Assembly: GCA_958496175.1 (NCBI GenBank) | Contig: OY292278.1 | Coordinates: 15,128,001-15,192,000, forward strand | Direction of reading: 5' to 3' | DNA: 64,000 nucleotides | Origin: Sisyra terminalis | Lineage: Eukaryota; Arthropoda; Insecta; Neuroptera; Sisyridae | Part shown: positions 20,008-32,600 of the stretch, piece by piece | Layout of the letters: every line of letters begins with the position of its first letter | How positions within the stretch are numbered: position 1 is the stretch's first letter | Program-made: the position numbers and the translations under genes | The notes under the pieces: model-generated | The model's input: only the letters and a program-made list of their open reading frames with translations | Told to the model about the DNA's origin: nothing | The model's database searches: none

Positions 20008-21357
20008 CGACTAAATTTTTTTGAAATCAATCGTTGATAATTCAAGTCCAAAATTTGAATCATTTGGAATACAAAATTGAAGAGATTGACCTCAGTTTCA
20101 ATAAACTTTAGAACTCATGTCCCTTTCAAAACCGTCAAATCAAGCGACGTTGCATTTTCAATTTTTTTTTCCATTTAATTCACGAATAAATCAGCCCATA
20201 ATGAAAATTTCACCTCTTAAAAGAAAATTGGGCTCAAATCTCTTTTTAGAACTGTCAAATCAGGCAACGTTGCAATTTCGACTTCGAATAATTTTCATTT
20301 AATTTTCTCATTGATAAATTGATTTTGATGACTCAAAGTTTATAAAATCAATCGTTGATAATTCAAGTTCAAAATTTGAATCGTTTGGAATTCAAAATTG
20401 AAGAGATTGACCTCAGTTTCAATAAATTTTAGGACTCATGTCCTTTTTAGAACCGTCAAATCTCGCAACGTTGCATTTTTTTTTTTCAATTTAATTCACG
20501 AGTAAATCAGTCCATAAAGAAAATTTCACCTCTAAAGAGAAAAATCGGTTCAAGTCTCTTTTAGAACCGTCAAATCTGGCAACGTTTCATTTTCGACTTT
20601 GCTTTTTTATTTTGTACGCGAATAAATCGGTCCATAAGGAAAATTTAGTCATCAAAGTGAAAACGTACCATATTAGAATTGAATTAACAATAAATCGCGA
20701 AAAAGAATTTAAAAAAAAGTCGAAAATGCAACGTTGTTAGATTTGACTGTTCTAAAAGGGACTTAAGTCAAAAATTATACCATATTAGAATTGAATTAAC
20801 AAAAAAAATCACGAATTTAATTAAAAAAAAAAGTCGAAAAAGTTACCGTTGCCAGATTTGATGATCCTTGGGAGGGCATATGCCTATTTAAGTTTTGAGA
20901 ACTATAATTAAGCTAACGACATAATTTTGTACTTAAGAAAACATTAAAGCATGCAATTACGAGAAAATTAGGTTTTAGTCTCCTTTAGAACCGTCAAATC
21001 TGGCAACGTTGCAATTTTGACTTTGCTTTTTTATTTTATTCGCGAATAAATCGATCCATAAGGAAATTTGCCAACACAAGAGAAAACATACCATATAAGA
21101 ATTGATTTAGCAAAATAATCGCAAATGCAACGTTGTCAGATTTGACTGTTCTAAAAAGGATTTGAGCCGAAAATTATACCATATTAGAATTGAATTAACA
21201 AAAAACTTGCGAATTTAATTAAAAACAAAGTCGAAAAAGGTACCGTTGCCAGATTTGATGGTCCTTAGGAGAGCATTTGCCTATTTACGTTTTGAGAACT
21301 ATAATTAAGTTATCGACATAATTTTTTACTTAAGAAAACATTGAAGCATGCAATTCT
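19960..21357. repeat. Cluster of CGTTGCATTTTCGAC MITEs with two tandem duplications
   Basis: The block GAAGAGATTGACCTCAGTTT with its surroundings at 19960-20145 recurs at 20284-20468, a direct duplication of about 323 bp. Further on, 20540-20965 recurs at 20966-21357 (about 410 bp period; shared marks AACCGTCAAATCTGGCAACG and TTTTGAGAACTATAATTAAG). At least nine (G)CAACGTTGC(A) blocks in both orientations show that MITE ends of the 7718-7939 family fill the region. No coding sequence. Confidence 0.8.
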
Positions 21358-21405
21358 ACACAAATTGTGCAGTTTGTATACTTATTTGTGCAATTGTGCA
21401 TATAC

Positions 21406-21713
21406 AGGATAAATCAGGATGTAGTAGATCAAACAATTAAGCAATGTTTTATATTATTTATTCCAATTTGCAATGTTTCATCGGTGTGATTCCAACTTCA
21501 TCAGGCAACCTTGCAATATTTGATTAAAACATAGTCTCATGATTTAAAAATATCCTACGTTAGACTTATGGTGAAACAGGAGTTAAAATTAAGTACTAGC
21601 ATGTCAATTACCAGTAGCTATGGTTAAAAATTCTTAATATTAATAGATCTTTATAAATTACAATTAACAGCAATGATTGCTGTTATAATAATTGCTGATT
21701 TATCCTTTATATT
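21406..21713. mobile_element. Possible foldback element
   Basis: Short inverted ends AGGATAAATCAG at both sides. On the minus strand, 21475-21504 reads CTGATGA, GTTGG, a loop, CCGAT and GAAAC, the same core layout as in other foldbacks of this window. The ends are short, so the boundaries are tentative. Confidence 0.4.
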
Positions 21714-24700
21714 ACATATCGATCTAAACCTGAACTAATGGAAAACAGAAGATTTTTTCAATTCCTTTTCAATATGAAAAACAGTTTGGTACTTACACAT
21801 AATTTAATAGAACAGCAAAAAATTGTTGAAAAACATAAAAAAAGTCAGTAAAACTACTAATGATAAAACAGGGATATTATCTTGGAATCATTAAGTTCAT
21901 ATAAAGTTGGAACTTTACTCAATAAAGCTTCAAATTTAAAAAAATGAGATGATTGCTTGAAAAAAGGTTGTAAACAATTACTGGTTTTCATTATTTGATT
22001 ATTGATTTTTGGCAATAGGAATTAAGAAAACGGTTTTTACATTAGGAAACTTTCAAAAGAAATGTGGATCGGTTTTTGGCTGTAAAGTTTTGGACAAATT
22101 GTGATTTAAGTGGTATTTTTCCATAAAAATTCAGATAATTTTTTTAATTGTAAACCAAAACACCAAAGTCGATGTATAAACATATAAATTATCATAGATT
22201 TTTATTTTAAGATTCAATTTATACGAGGGATGTTTCCAAGATTTTGGATATTTAGCTATAATTTTTATTATTATTGATATTTTTCGTCAATATTACAATG
22301 ACGTTTTTCAACTTAATCTCTATTTAACTAAATGCATTTATCCCAACGATCAACTAACTTTTTAAGCCATTCCTAAAGGGCTTTTTTGGTATCTCCTCAA
22401 TGCACCTATTATGGCACATTTTTCGTAATTGTAGCCAGGAATTATTTAGGAAGTGGAAATGATAACTAATAATGGGATAACTAAGGATACAAATTTGAAT
22501 TGTCATTACAGTAAGGTATAGTGAAATAACGATAGGGAAAGAAAAGACATTGCTACTGCAGATTTATCAACTTAGACCCCTTTTATATTTATTTTTAAGG
22601 AAACCTTTCAGATTAGTATTATTTATGTTCCAAGTTAAATTAATTTTTTTCCACCGACTTTTCATTGATCTCCGATTGTTGGTAATCAAATTTTCAAGCC
22701 GTTGAAATTATATCATATGATTTTTAATAATGAACAAGTATAATTTAACCAATTACTGCATACTTTAACGGTCACAATTTAAAAAAAATAATTATACGGT
22801 TTTGTTGCAAAATATAGCTCAAATAATTGTAAAATTAGCTTTCTATACAAATATTTTTTACAAGAACAAAGTCCTTGTGAAAGTTTGAAGAGCTTTTAAA
22901 AAAACTGAGTTATTTTTTATTGGTATATGGGTATACTATACATATTGGCTTAAATGTTATATAAGGAGTAGAGACCTAAACTTCATATTATGATATGCCA
23001 CACTTATTACTCCATAACAAAGAGGTTATCAAGATAAAACATCTAATTTTCAAATATTTAAATCTTGCATTAATCGTTATTAATTTTAACATAAACTTCT
23101 TATGAATTTATATGTAAGTTTTCGATTTATTAATTTCAATAACATTTTTCAAAGACTAATGTAATTCGTAGCTTTTTTTCCACTGTTTCATATGAAAACT
23201 ACTTTTTTCATAGCTTTAGTTCGCATAAAACGTCAATTATATTATCGTAATCGATTTCTTGCATTAATTGAGGTTTCATAGATAATAATGCCAGAACATT
23301 ACTTAGCCCTTACGTGCACATTAGTAGCTTTCCACTCTTTTCAGGGTGGAAAATAATTTTCCCCTGAACAATTAGGAAAAAGGAATTGGCCAAGAGTAAA
23401 GAAGAAGCAATAATTATTAATTAATTAATTTGCAAAGATGGGATAAAATGTAATAAAATTTGCGAGCCGCATGGTGGACAGGCCGGATCTAGACTTAATT
23501 CTCAATTGATATTTCCTCAATTGATTTTCGAAGAATCGAAATTGCAATAAATAATTTTCGATTAATTGAATTATATACATTAAATACCACAAAATGTATT
23601 TGAACTTTGCGTTTATGAATGAAGAATTGTATATTCTACATACTTTCAACATTCTACCATATATACTACAACTAAAATCTAACAGTAAGCTCCGAATACC
23701 TTGCCTGATATTAAAAATAATTCGTGTGCTATTTTATTCAGGTTTTTGATATTTACTTTTCGTGATAATGCAGTTCTTTGCAATTCAGTTAAGGTGTTGC
23801 ATAGCTGAAGAAGCTGCTAACTTACTTTTAATGAAGTTGCAAGAAACTGTTTTTGGATCCAGCTTTCGGGAGCTTTTTAAATTTTATAGTTCTAACATTG
23901 ATAATTTTTTTTTTATTATTTCTAAGTTATAATTAATAAGTTAAAGAATAATTATATATACCCTATGACTCAATTTCTTTATTGAATACAACGCATTTCA
24001 ATACTCTTTGGCTATCATCATCAGGGAATCTTGAATCTATAAGGTAATAATTACCCGATGATGACAATTAAAGACTATTGAAAAATGTGTATTCAATAAA
24101 ACAATAAAGAAGTTGAATCAAACGATATATTGTTATTTATTAATAAAGAAAAAATTTAAAATTTTTAAATTATATTTCTGGAAAATTCTATATATTTATA
24201 TAGTCTATTACCATAAAAAATAAAGAAGGAGAAATGCTAATATCCTCCACTGAAAGCTTTCATTGATAATTTGAAGAATGTTGATTCAAAATTTGAAAAC
24301 CAAACATTGACGAGAAAACTTTCTTACATATTTTTCTCATATTAGTCACAATTTTAAAATTTTCCCAAGAATAAAACTGTAATTTCGTCATTTTACTCTA
24401 TTACTACGTCATCACTGGCTGAAACCTTCAAATTGATAATTTCAATGCATCAACTTGATAACTTTATCGGACAAATCAACCAAATATTGTGCGTAGAAGC
24501 AAAATATTTGCATTAAATTTAACGTATTTTAATATTTTTTTCGTGGGAAAACGTGATTTATTAGAGATGTTCAATGCCAATGATAAATATGACATCGAAT
24601 TTGAACGCAAGTTTATGAATTTATTGAACTTAACATTTGACAAGTACGTTTAATAATTCTTATGAGTTTCAAAAAAAAAAAGAATTGATAAGTTATAGAA

Positions 24701-26615
24701 AGTTTTAATTGTAACAAAAGTTCAAGTATAATAATTTGTGGGTTTGACTCATTAAAAGATAGTAAAGTGTTTAAAAAGAATTTTAAATTTTTCAACTTGA
24801 ATATCGTCTTATTGTAAAAACTTTTTATTGTTTATTGTTATCGAAAAATGCTATGAAACCGTTTTTGTAGAGCCTTAAGTGTACTTTAAAAATATATTAA
24901 AAGACATCTCTGAATATCAATTTATTCATTAGTTACAAAATTCTAAAGAAAAAAAAATCAAATCGTAAAAACAAATAAATATTTAAGACTCGATTATACA
25001 AAAACGGTTAGTCTGACAAAAATTTATAATTCAAAATTTTTTGTAGAACAATTAATTTCCTTTAAGAATATTTATTGTTTAAGACTTTATTTTGATAGTT
25101 AAAAAGTTTCTGGACAAAAAAAAAATAAGCTTTGAATCGAAAAATCAAAAATTACGATGATAGACCTAATAAAATCAATATTGGGAGCTCAAAATTTCAC
25201 AATATTAGCTTTTAGTCATTCTGAAGAATTAATCCAAGATAATTCAATTGTGATTACCTTAACTTGGACTTAATGATCTCTGAATAGCTAAAATTGAATA
25301 AAGGATTGGGTTCGGTAGCTACACCGAATTGAGACTATGATATTTACGGATCCAAATCTAAAGATCCCATTATAAAATTCCTTTCCTCAATTACCATAGC
25401 TTACAACAAAACCGAAATGAAGTAAATTTTATAATTTAATTTTCATTTTTTTTTTTAAATATTTTGGTACCCTCAAAATTTTGGCCTGTAAGTCTCCATT
25501 AATGTAAATTAGGCACTAATTGGCTGTACGATATGTTACAAATCGTAGTTTTATCTGACAAAGTAATAAGTCATCGTTAGAGTCGATTTTATAGCTATAA
25601 ATAGCTATTAAGATTAGACCATATTGATGTTAGAAAAATTGGTAAAATTTTTGATTTTTGAGTCTATAGGATGAAAGTGATTTTTGACCAATGAAACCTA
25701 CGCATTTTTTTTGTAGATCAATTCAATCGATAGATCTTACTAGAATATAGCATACTAGAAAATCGTTTTTATTGCCATAAAATAAACATATTTTTTATAG
25801 GGTAGTGATTTGGGAAAACTAAGAACGGCCAAAATTTCAATCACTAAGTTAGTTACTATAAAGTTAGTTATTATTGCTCTAGTTACACTAACATATAACT
25901 TTATAAAGCGATACTTAAAAACTATCCCCTGACATTACTTTGTAATCCAGTTGGAAGATTTTTGTTTGATTTATTTTCCTGAACTTGGTCTTCAATTAAG
26001 GACTTTTAAACAATTATAAATTTGTATAAAATTACATCAGGATTTATAAAATTAAAATTTGTTATATGTATATATATTGCATGTTATTGAGTCCTTTCTG
26101 TACTCTATAATGATATGAATTGATATTAAAGTCTATAGATCCAAGAGAACAATTTTCTAAAGTAAATATTTGTTATGAACTCAAAAAAAATTTAAGTAGA
26201 ATCTTTACAATCAAGTGACTAGAAATACAATATTAACTACCTTAGAATTCATTCCTATACTCATATTAGTACATGACTTAAAATATTGTCAATAGATTTT
26301 TTTCAATGCTAAGCATATTACAAGAAGCTAAGCTTAATTTTATTCTTAAGTTTCCCAAAAGAAAACTAACATTAACAAGAGTTTAAATTGCCCAAAGCAA
26401 AATGTACTGCACCTAAAGACCACATGATCATATCATGAATGTGATTTCACCCGGAAAACTATTAACACATTTCCTTTCAAACATTTTATCAAAAACTCAT
26501 GAAAATCCGTTTTCTTATCTACGCCAATTTGCATAATATTACAATAATTTCCATCCATTAAAATATCTCAATCACTAATTGTTCAAATGAGACTTATCCG
26601 GTTTTCTTGATGCAG
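21714..26615. other. Long gene-free stretch upstream of the lipase exons
   Basis: About 4.9 kb of AT-rich sequence. The only supported item is a foldback at 23966-24121. The missing first coding exon of the lipase (signal peptide, ending in phase 1) may lie here or near 19.8 kb, but I could not identify it. A 56-codon frame at 23768 (MQFFAIQLRCCIAEEAANLL) has no support. Confidence 0.4.
23966..24121. mobile_element. Foldback MITE, 156 bp
   Basis: The left arm contains TTTCTTTATTGAATACAACG; the right arm contains the complement of the same block (GTGTATTCAATAAAACAATA). On the minus strand 24024-23996 reads CTGATGA ... GAAATGCG, and the opposite arm carries a mutated version. No coding content. 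Confidence 0.65.
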
Positions 26616-29600
26616 ATAATGATGCAAGTCGTTGCTATGGCGTTTATGGATGTTTCGAAATTTCCTCACCATGGACATCGGAATCGCGACCCATTTCATT
26701 ATTTCCCGAAAGTCCGGACAAGGTAAACTCAATTTTAATCCCAAAAGAAAAAGAAGATAATGGTTCTTTTTTAATAGATAAATCCTCGATATCCAATGTT
26801 CACGAGAAGAAATAAAGAAATCCCTATATTTCTGGACATCAACGATCCCGATGTGATCCAAAAAGCAAAAATCGATCCGAAGTCTCCCGTTTATTTGATC
26901 TCTCACGGATATATGGAGGGTGGTGATCGAGGATGGATTCAAAAAATGGCTCTGGAATTTCTGGCAATGCATTCCTGTACGGTGATCGTTGTGGATTGGC
27001 GTGGTGGTTCGGGACCTCCGTATACGCAAGCCGTGGCTAATATTCGGCTAGTCGGAGCAATTACGGCCCATTTATTGGCAGAATACAGTGAAATTACGGG
27101 CGAAAAAAAATTGGACCATGTACACATGATTGGCCACTCATTGGGCGCCCACTTGGCCGGTTACGTTGGCTATACATTGAAAAAAGTGAGTAAATTATTC
27201 AAATTCAAGTTCGACTTAATTAATTCAATTAAATGTGAAATTCAAATTGAATTTTCTGGTAATTTCATCATTTAATTTGATCTAATTTTCTAATTAGGTG
27301 GAGAGAGAAAATTCTTAATACATTGCATCGTAAAACCAATTGAAAGTTTAAATTTATGATTAGGGTTACCAATGAAAAAATGGGAAATATATTTTTCATT
27401 TAAATTTTTGTTTTCAAAGAGATAAAAGGGCGGAAAAATCTTAGTCAAGAAAGTTTGAGGTGTCTAAGTGGGAAATTAATTTATGGAAGGAAAAGTGATG
27501 CAGTTTGCGTACAATGCACATTGTACCATGATTTTTGGAAATTTTTCCTAAGAAAAACAGTAAAACTTTAAAAAATCGATCTTATTTAAAGTAATAAGAT
27601 CTTAAATTCAGTTGAAAATTCAAGAAATAAATTATACACCAAGAATGAATTGAAATGGCATTCAATTCAACTCATTAGCATTTTTCTCTATGGTTAAACT
27701 ATCAAACCCTAAATGATAAGATTATAAATTTTTCTCCACCTAATTTCAGATCAAATCTAAAACAATGGAAACGTAAAGGGGTGAATCTGATGAATAATAT
27801 TTACGGAAACTTTCGGCGGCTACGCCCTAAATTATTGCCCTTTGAATCTCTGTATTGTTTGTATAATCTTCTTACCAAATAGGTGTGTTTATTTATTATT
27901 CTTTATGGGACATAATAGTCTTTTGGAATTTGAAAGAAATGAAGAATAGTTGGCTTAAAAATATCAACATTCACAATTGAAAATATGATTATGGCTTATG
28001 GAGTCTTCATTGAAAAGAACGAATTATTCAAATTTTATTATTATAATAAAAATTTCAAGTATTTATGGTTCAATTGAATGTTTATTCTTATTGAAAAATC
28101 GAAAGTTTTATTTATGAACTGGAAGATCTATTGAAGGTGAAGACATTGTAATATTTGTTTTGGAAAAATTTAATGAAATTGTTTTGATTGGTCCCTTTAA
28201 AAAAAGTAAAGTAAAGTAAGTCTTTAGTTTTTTAGCTTTTGAAGTTGGTATCTTATTTCTCAAATTTAAAAAGTAAAATATTGTAAATTTTACTGGCAAA
28301 TTTTACATCAAAGCCAAACAAATAAATCATATCTTTTATTGTTTATCGAGCTTAGGGTGTTTTTTTTTTGGGACTATTTTTATTTTTTTTTGCTCCCATG
28401 CCGAAATTTTGTTGGAAATACTTCAAAAGAAATTCCCTGAAAGTTTGAGCTCTTAATATTAATATTAAGTACTCGCTCACAGCGTGTGAATATTTTCCAT
28501 TTAAAATACACGTAAACTTTGATTTATTTTTTTTAAATTTTTATAGCTCAGCGGCATTTTATGGTATTGCCTCGCTCAAAGTCGGGATTTTTTTACAATT
28601 GTATGCTTTACAAAAGTGCCTATTGCGGCAAAATCTAAATTAAATTCAATTTTACTCAATAGTTCGTAAAAATTGTAAGAGAAATTCATGGCTCAATATC
28701 TCGAGAAATATCGATCTTAGCAAATTGGAATATTAGTTCTTCCAAGATGGATTTTTTAGTTCTTTTTTGCCGTCCATGAGATTCTTAGTATGCGTCCTGG
28801 GTATATTATACATACCCATAGTTCGAAGACTATAATCTTTTGCTTGTCGGTTTTTTTTTAGGAACCCAACTTTACAGAAGTATGTGGGGGATTGGAAAAA
28901 TCAACGCATTTGCTTGTTAAATTTAATTTTTTTCGGGAAGGATATACTTTTCCATATTTTCATAGTTTTGGTTTGACCAATTTTAAATGTTTGGAAACTC
29001 GAAAAGTGGAAGGTACTTTCTTTCCATCTTCTATCTTTCTATGGCTAATTTGGTGCATGTGTTTTCACCTCCTCAATTTCCCGTTTTAATTTTCCAAGGA
29101 TCTATCCAACAAATGTTTATTGTTTTTATGTAATATGGTTAAGCATGATTTAGTGAAAAATCAACGATGGTTAACCCACGGTTTTTTTTATGCAAAAAAT
29201 TTTTTGTTTCGAATTCAAATTAAATTGTTATATTATCATTTGGTCTATTGTTACGAATCCGAAACTGTATTTGGATCGAAAATCATCCCTTATTTGACGA
29301 CGTTGCAAGCACTTGAAGTTTGGATGGTTTGATGATGTTTTCTGCCACTTTGATGGTCGATTTCATCCCTTAAACGTGGTTTGTTTTCGGAAAAATTTGC
29401 ACAGCATGTACGGGAGGACTTATACTTTTGATTGGCATCCTTAAAAACCAAATCGAAAATTTGACGATTTTCGTGAAAAATTAACGATGTCAACCCCTAT
29501 GGGTTTGATGGTATCATCTTCCATGTCTCTTTGTCCTGTACTAGAAGTTCTGCTATTGGTAAAAAGTATCCATTCAACTCCTTTATATCGTTTGGGGAAT

Positions 29601-32600
29601 CATTCATGCCTTTTTAGTTTTCCTCTTTTTCCCTGTTTAAGGATATCCCATAAGTGTTCCCATTATAGGAAGTTGAAAACCTTTCAGTAATCTAGGAATA
29701 CGAGATTCACGTTTAAATTAAATTTATTGTAGTAAATATTTAAAGACCAACAACAACTTCTTCATAAATTTTGACTTTTTCAGCAAATCATATCATTGAA
29801 ATTAAAATTGCAGAGGAAGAGATAATTGATGATAAAACGTTTAAGCTAAAGAAACGGTTATTTAACTATGATTCTAATCACTGTTTATCGATAAATGATA
29901 TATAATTCTTGAGATATTTAAATTTTGGGTCCATTCTTATGTATTTTTTGATATACGTATCCCTGAGTTGTATTTTTTTCATTTCTTAAGTCCTAAAGTA
30001 AACGATTTGCAAATCTACTTCTAGTTATGTGAGTAATGTTCTGTTTTGTCCGGTCTTGAAAAAAAAATGACATTATTTATTTTTTAGCTGGAAAGTGGAC
30101 TTAAAGGATGTAAATCAATAAACTAATAATTAATTCAGCGACCTTTCTTTCCTTTATTTGACAGGTCCAGGTCCTTTATTTGACCTTCATCAGGCTTCTA
30201 AAAAATCAAATTAATACAAACACATGTTTACAGAACTTTTCAGGACATTCTTAATTGTTAAATTGTTCATTTACATATAAAGTACATAATATACATCTCA
30301 AACACAGTACATATTATGTAGTTTATATTAAGGTAAATGAACAATTTAACAATTAAGAATGCCCTGAAAAGTTCTGTAAACATGTGTTTGTATTAATATG
30401 ATTTTTTAGAAGCCTGATGAAGGTCAAATAAAGGACCGAAACATCGCTCAATTAATTATTAGTATACGGATTTACATCCTTTAAGTTCACTTTCCTGCTA
30501 AAAAATAAATAATATTATGTATGGATACAACAAATTTATCGAAAAAAATGACAGTTGAATCTAAAACTTAGGATAGGATAATAAGAATTTACTTTCCCCC
30601 GAATAATTGATGTTTCAAAGAACTTTTTTCCAAGCAAAACGTGAATTCATTACAATTGAAAACCGCGCGAAACCCCCAAGGAATATTTACCTACATTTTA
30701 CAATAATAGAAAGTTTCAACTAAAAACTATATCAATTTGTCAGCAATTGTTGAAATAACCAATTCTTTTTCTTTTAACACAAATGATAAATTGTTTATAT
30801 TCATCATGTGATTCTATTCAAATTAAAGTGGGTATTCTTCTTCATTGAAATTTCAAGTTGTATAACGCAAGCCCACACGTTATTTATTTAATTTAATAGA
30901 GTTTGGTGAAAAAATAGTACAGCACCGAGTATGGAACAAAATGAAGATGAGACGGAAGTGAAAACAATACTCTGTAAATGTTAGCTAAGTGCTGCAGGGC
31001 GTTGAGAATTCACGACCATATTCTGAATTGAAAGTAAAATCGTCTCCCACATGTAGTCACCTTTGCGACATTTTGTAAAATCGATTTTTTTTCTAGTCGT
31101 GAACTTTATTTAAATTCCTTGCAAATGCTTTCTGCGAATATTTGCAAGGCAATGAAATTGGTTTTGTAAGAATGTAAGTAAAAATTGTGGGATAGTCACA
31201 GAATTTTGCAGTAGAAGTTTGAGACTAGAATATTTTACAATCAAAACGAAAAAGTTTCAAGTTTTTCCCTTAACTTATCGGTGGTTAGAAAGATTGATCA
31301 TTTTTAAGAAATTGATTAACGTTCATTTAAAGTTGAAGCCTTTTAATGCAATAATCGACTTAAAATCATTAAATCAGCTTTTAAAAATTGAGTATTGATT
31401 CAATAAAAAATCAGCCAAAGTCCTAGTTTTGGATAATAATAATTTAAGGGGGTATTCTAGTGTAGAGACATGAATTTCGCCCGGTTTTTGAAGCGCTGTA
31501 TATAGGAAACAAAAAATATTTTTACAATCAATTTTTTTATCATTTGTTTATTGATTTGTTGTTCATACATAAAAGAATTAATAAAAAAAAAATAAAATTA
31601 ACAAAGTTACAAGCAGTCAAAGTGGGGGATCTAAATAAAAGAGGGTGTCCTGGCGTGCATCCTACCAACCCTCCTGGTGATCTGAAAAACAAAAACCAGA
31701 CGGATTCTTAGTTATTATAGATGTCGCTATCGTTTCACTCTTGGATAAGTTAAAAAAAAACTTTTTTACAAAATGGCGGCAGTTTGAAAAAAAAAATTTT
31801 CTTGTTGCATATTTTTTAACAATTCCGAATTTTTTAAAAATACTAAATGAGAAGTTATATTTTTGGGCAAGGACCACACGATGAAGACATGTATAAAGAA
31901 CATCCTCTCCAAATTTGAAGTAAATCGGTCTATTAGAACTCGATATATTCTTACCGCCAGCTCGAAAAAAGTAGTTTCGAGAAAAACGCGTTTAAAGTTC
32001 CAGTCGTACGCTCAACCAGTCTGCTTGCCGCGTCACTAAAACGGCTATAACTACGAAAATAATTCAAATTTGAAAAAATTCTTTTTGGGAGACATTTTTG
32101 AATATCTAAACTATCGAATATTGAAAAAATATTTTTTTCGATTTTTTCGAATTTCTAGACTAGAATACCTCCTTAAGTAACATTATGTACTATATTTTGG
32201 CATTACACAATAAAATTTTACAATACCACCAGCCATGCTTTTTTACTCCTTTTGCAGTTGCATTTAAAGTATCTTTTAGAAGTATATCAAAGATTTTATA
32301 TATATATATATATAAATCGGCCATCAGGATCTAGGTCCTATTATCCGAAAAGATTTTAAATGGCATTACTGAAGAAAAGCATCCACCACTCGTTTCCCGA
32401 GATATGAACCATATTTCATAAATTCCATAGATTTGGTAAAAAAAGATCTTACACCATTTTCAATTATGTAAAAAAGCCTATTAATTAGATTCCATTTTCT
32501 TAATGAAGATTGAATCGGCTTTAAAAATGACATTAAAAAAACAGCAGTAAGAATTTCAGAATCGCAAATTAATCACAAGGGAATCACAAAACTATTTAGG

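Noticed and set aside
23768..23938. 56-codon frame beginning MQFFAIQLRCCIAEEAANLL, considered as the lipase first exon
   Set aside because: No phase-1 donor gives a credible signal peptide, and the frame simply ends at a stop.
26583..27127. Minus-strand frames of 148 and 62 codons over the lipase exons
   Set aside because: Antisense shadows of the conserved lipase coding sequence.
29290..29690. Overlapping frames on both strands in the lipase intron, considered as a transposase fragment
   Set aside because: No catalytic or DNA-binding motif could be recognised in any frame.
30069..30515. Calling the foldback a functional hammerhead ribozyme
   Set aside because: Only the CTGATGA-stem-GAAAC strand is visible; the cleavage-site strand and stems I and III were not identified, and an extra A precedes stem II.
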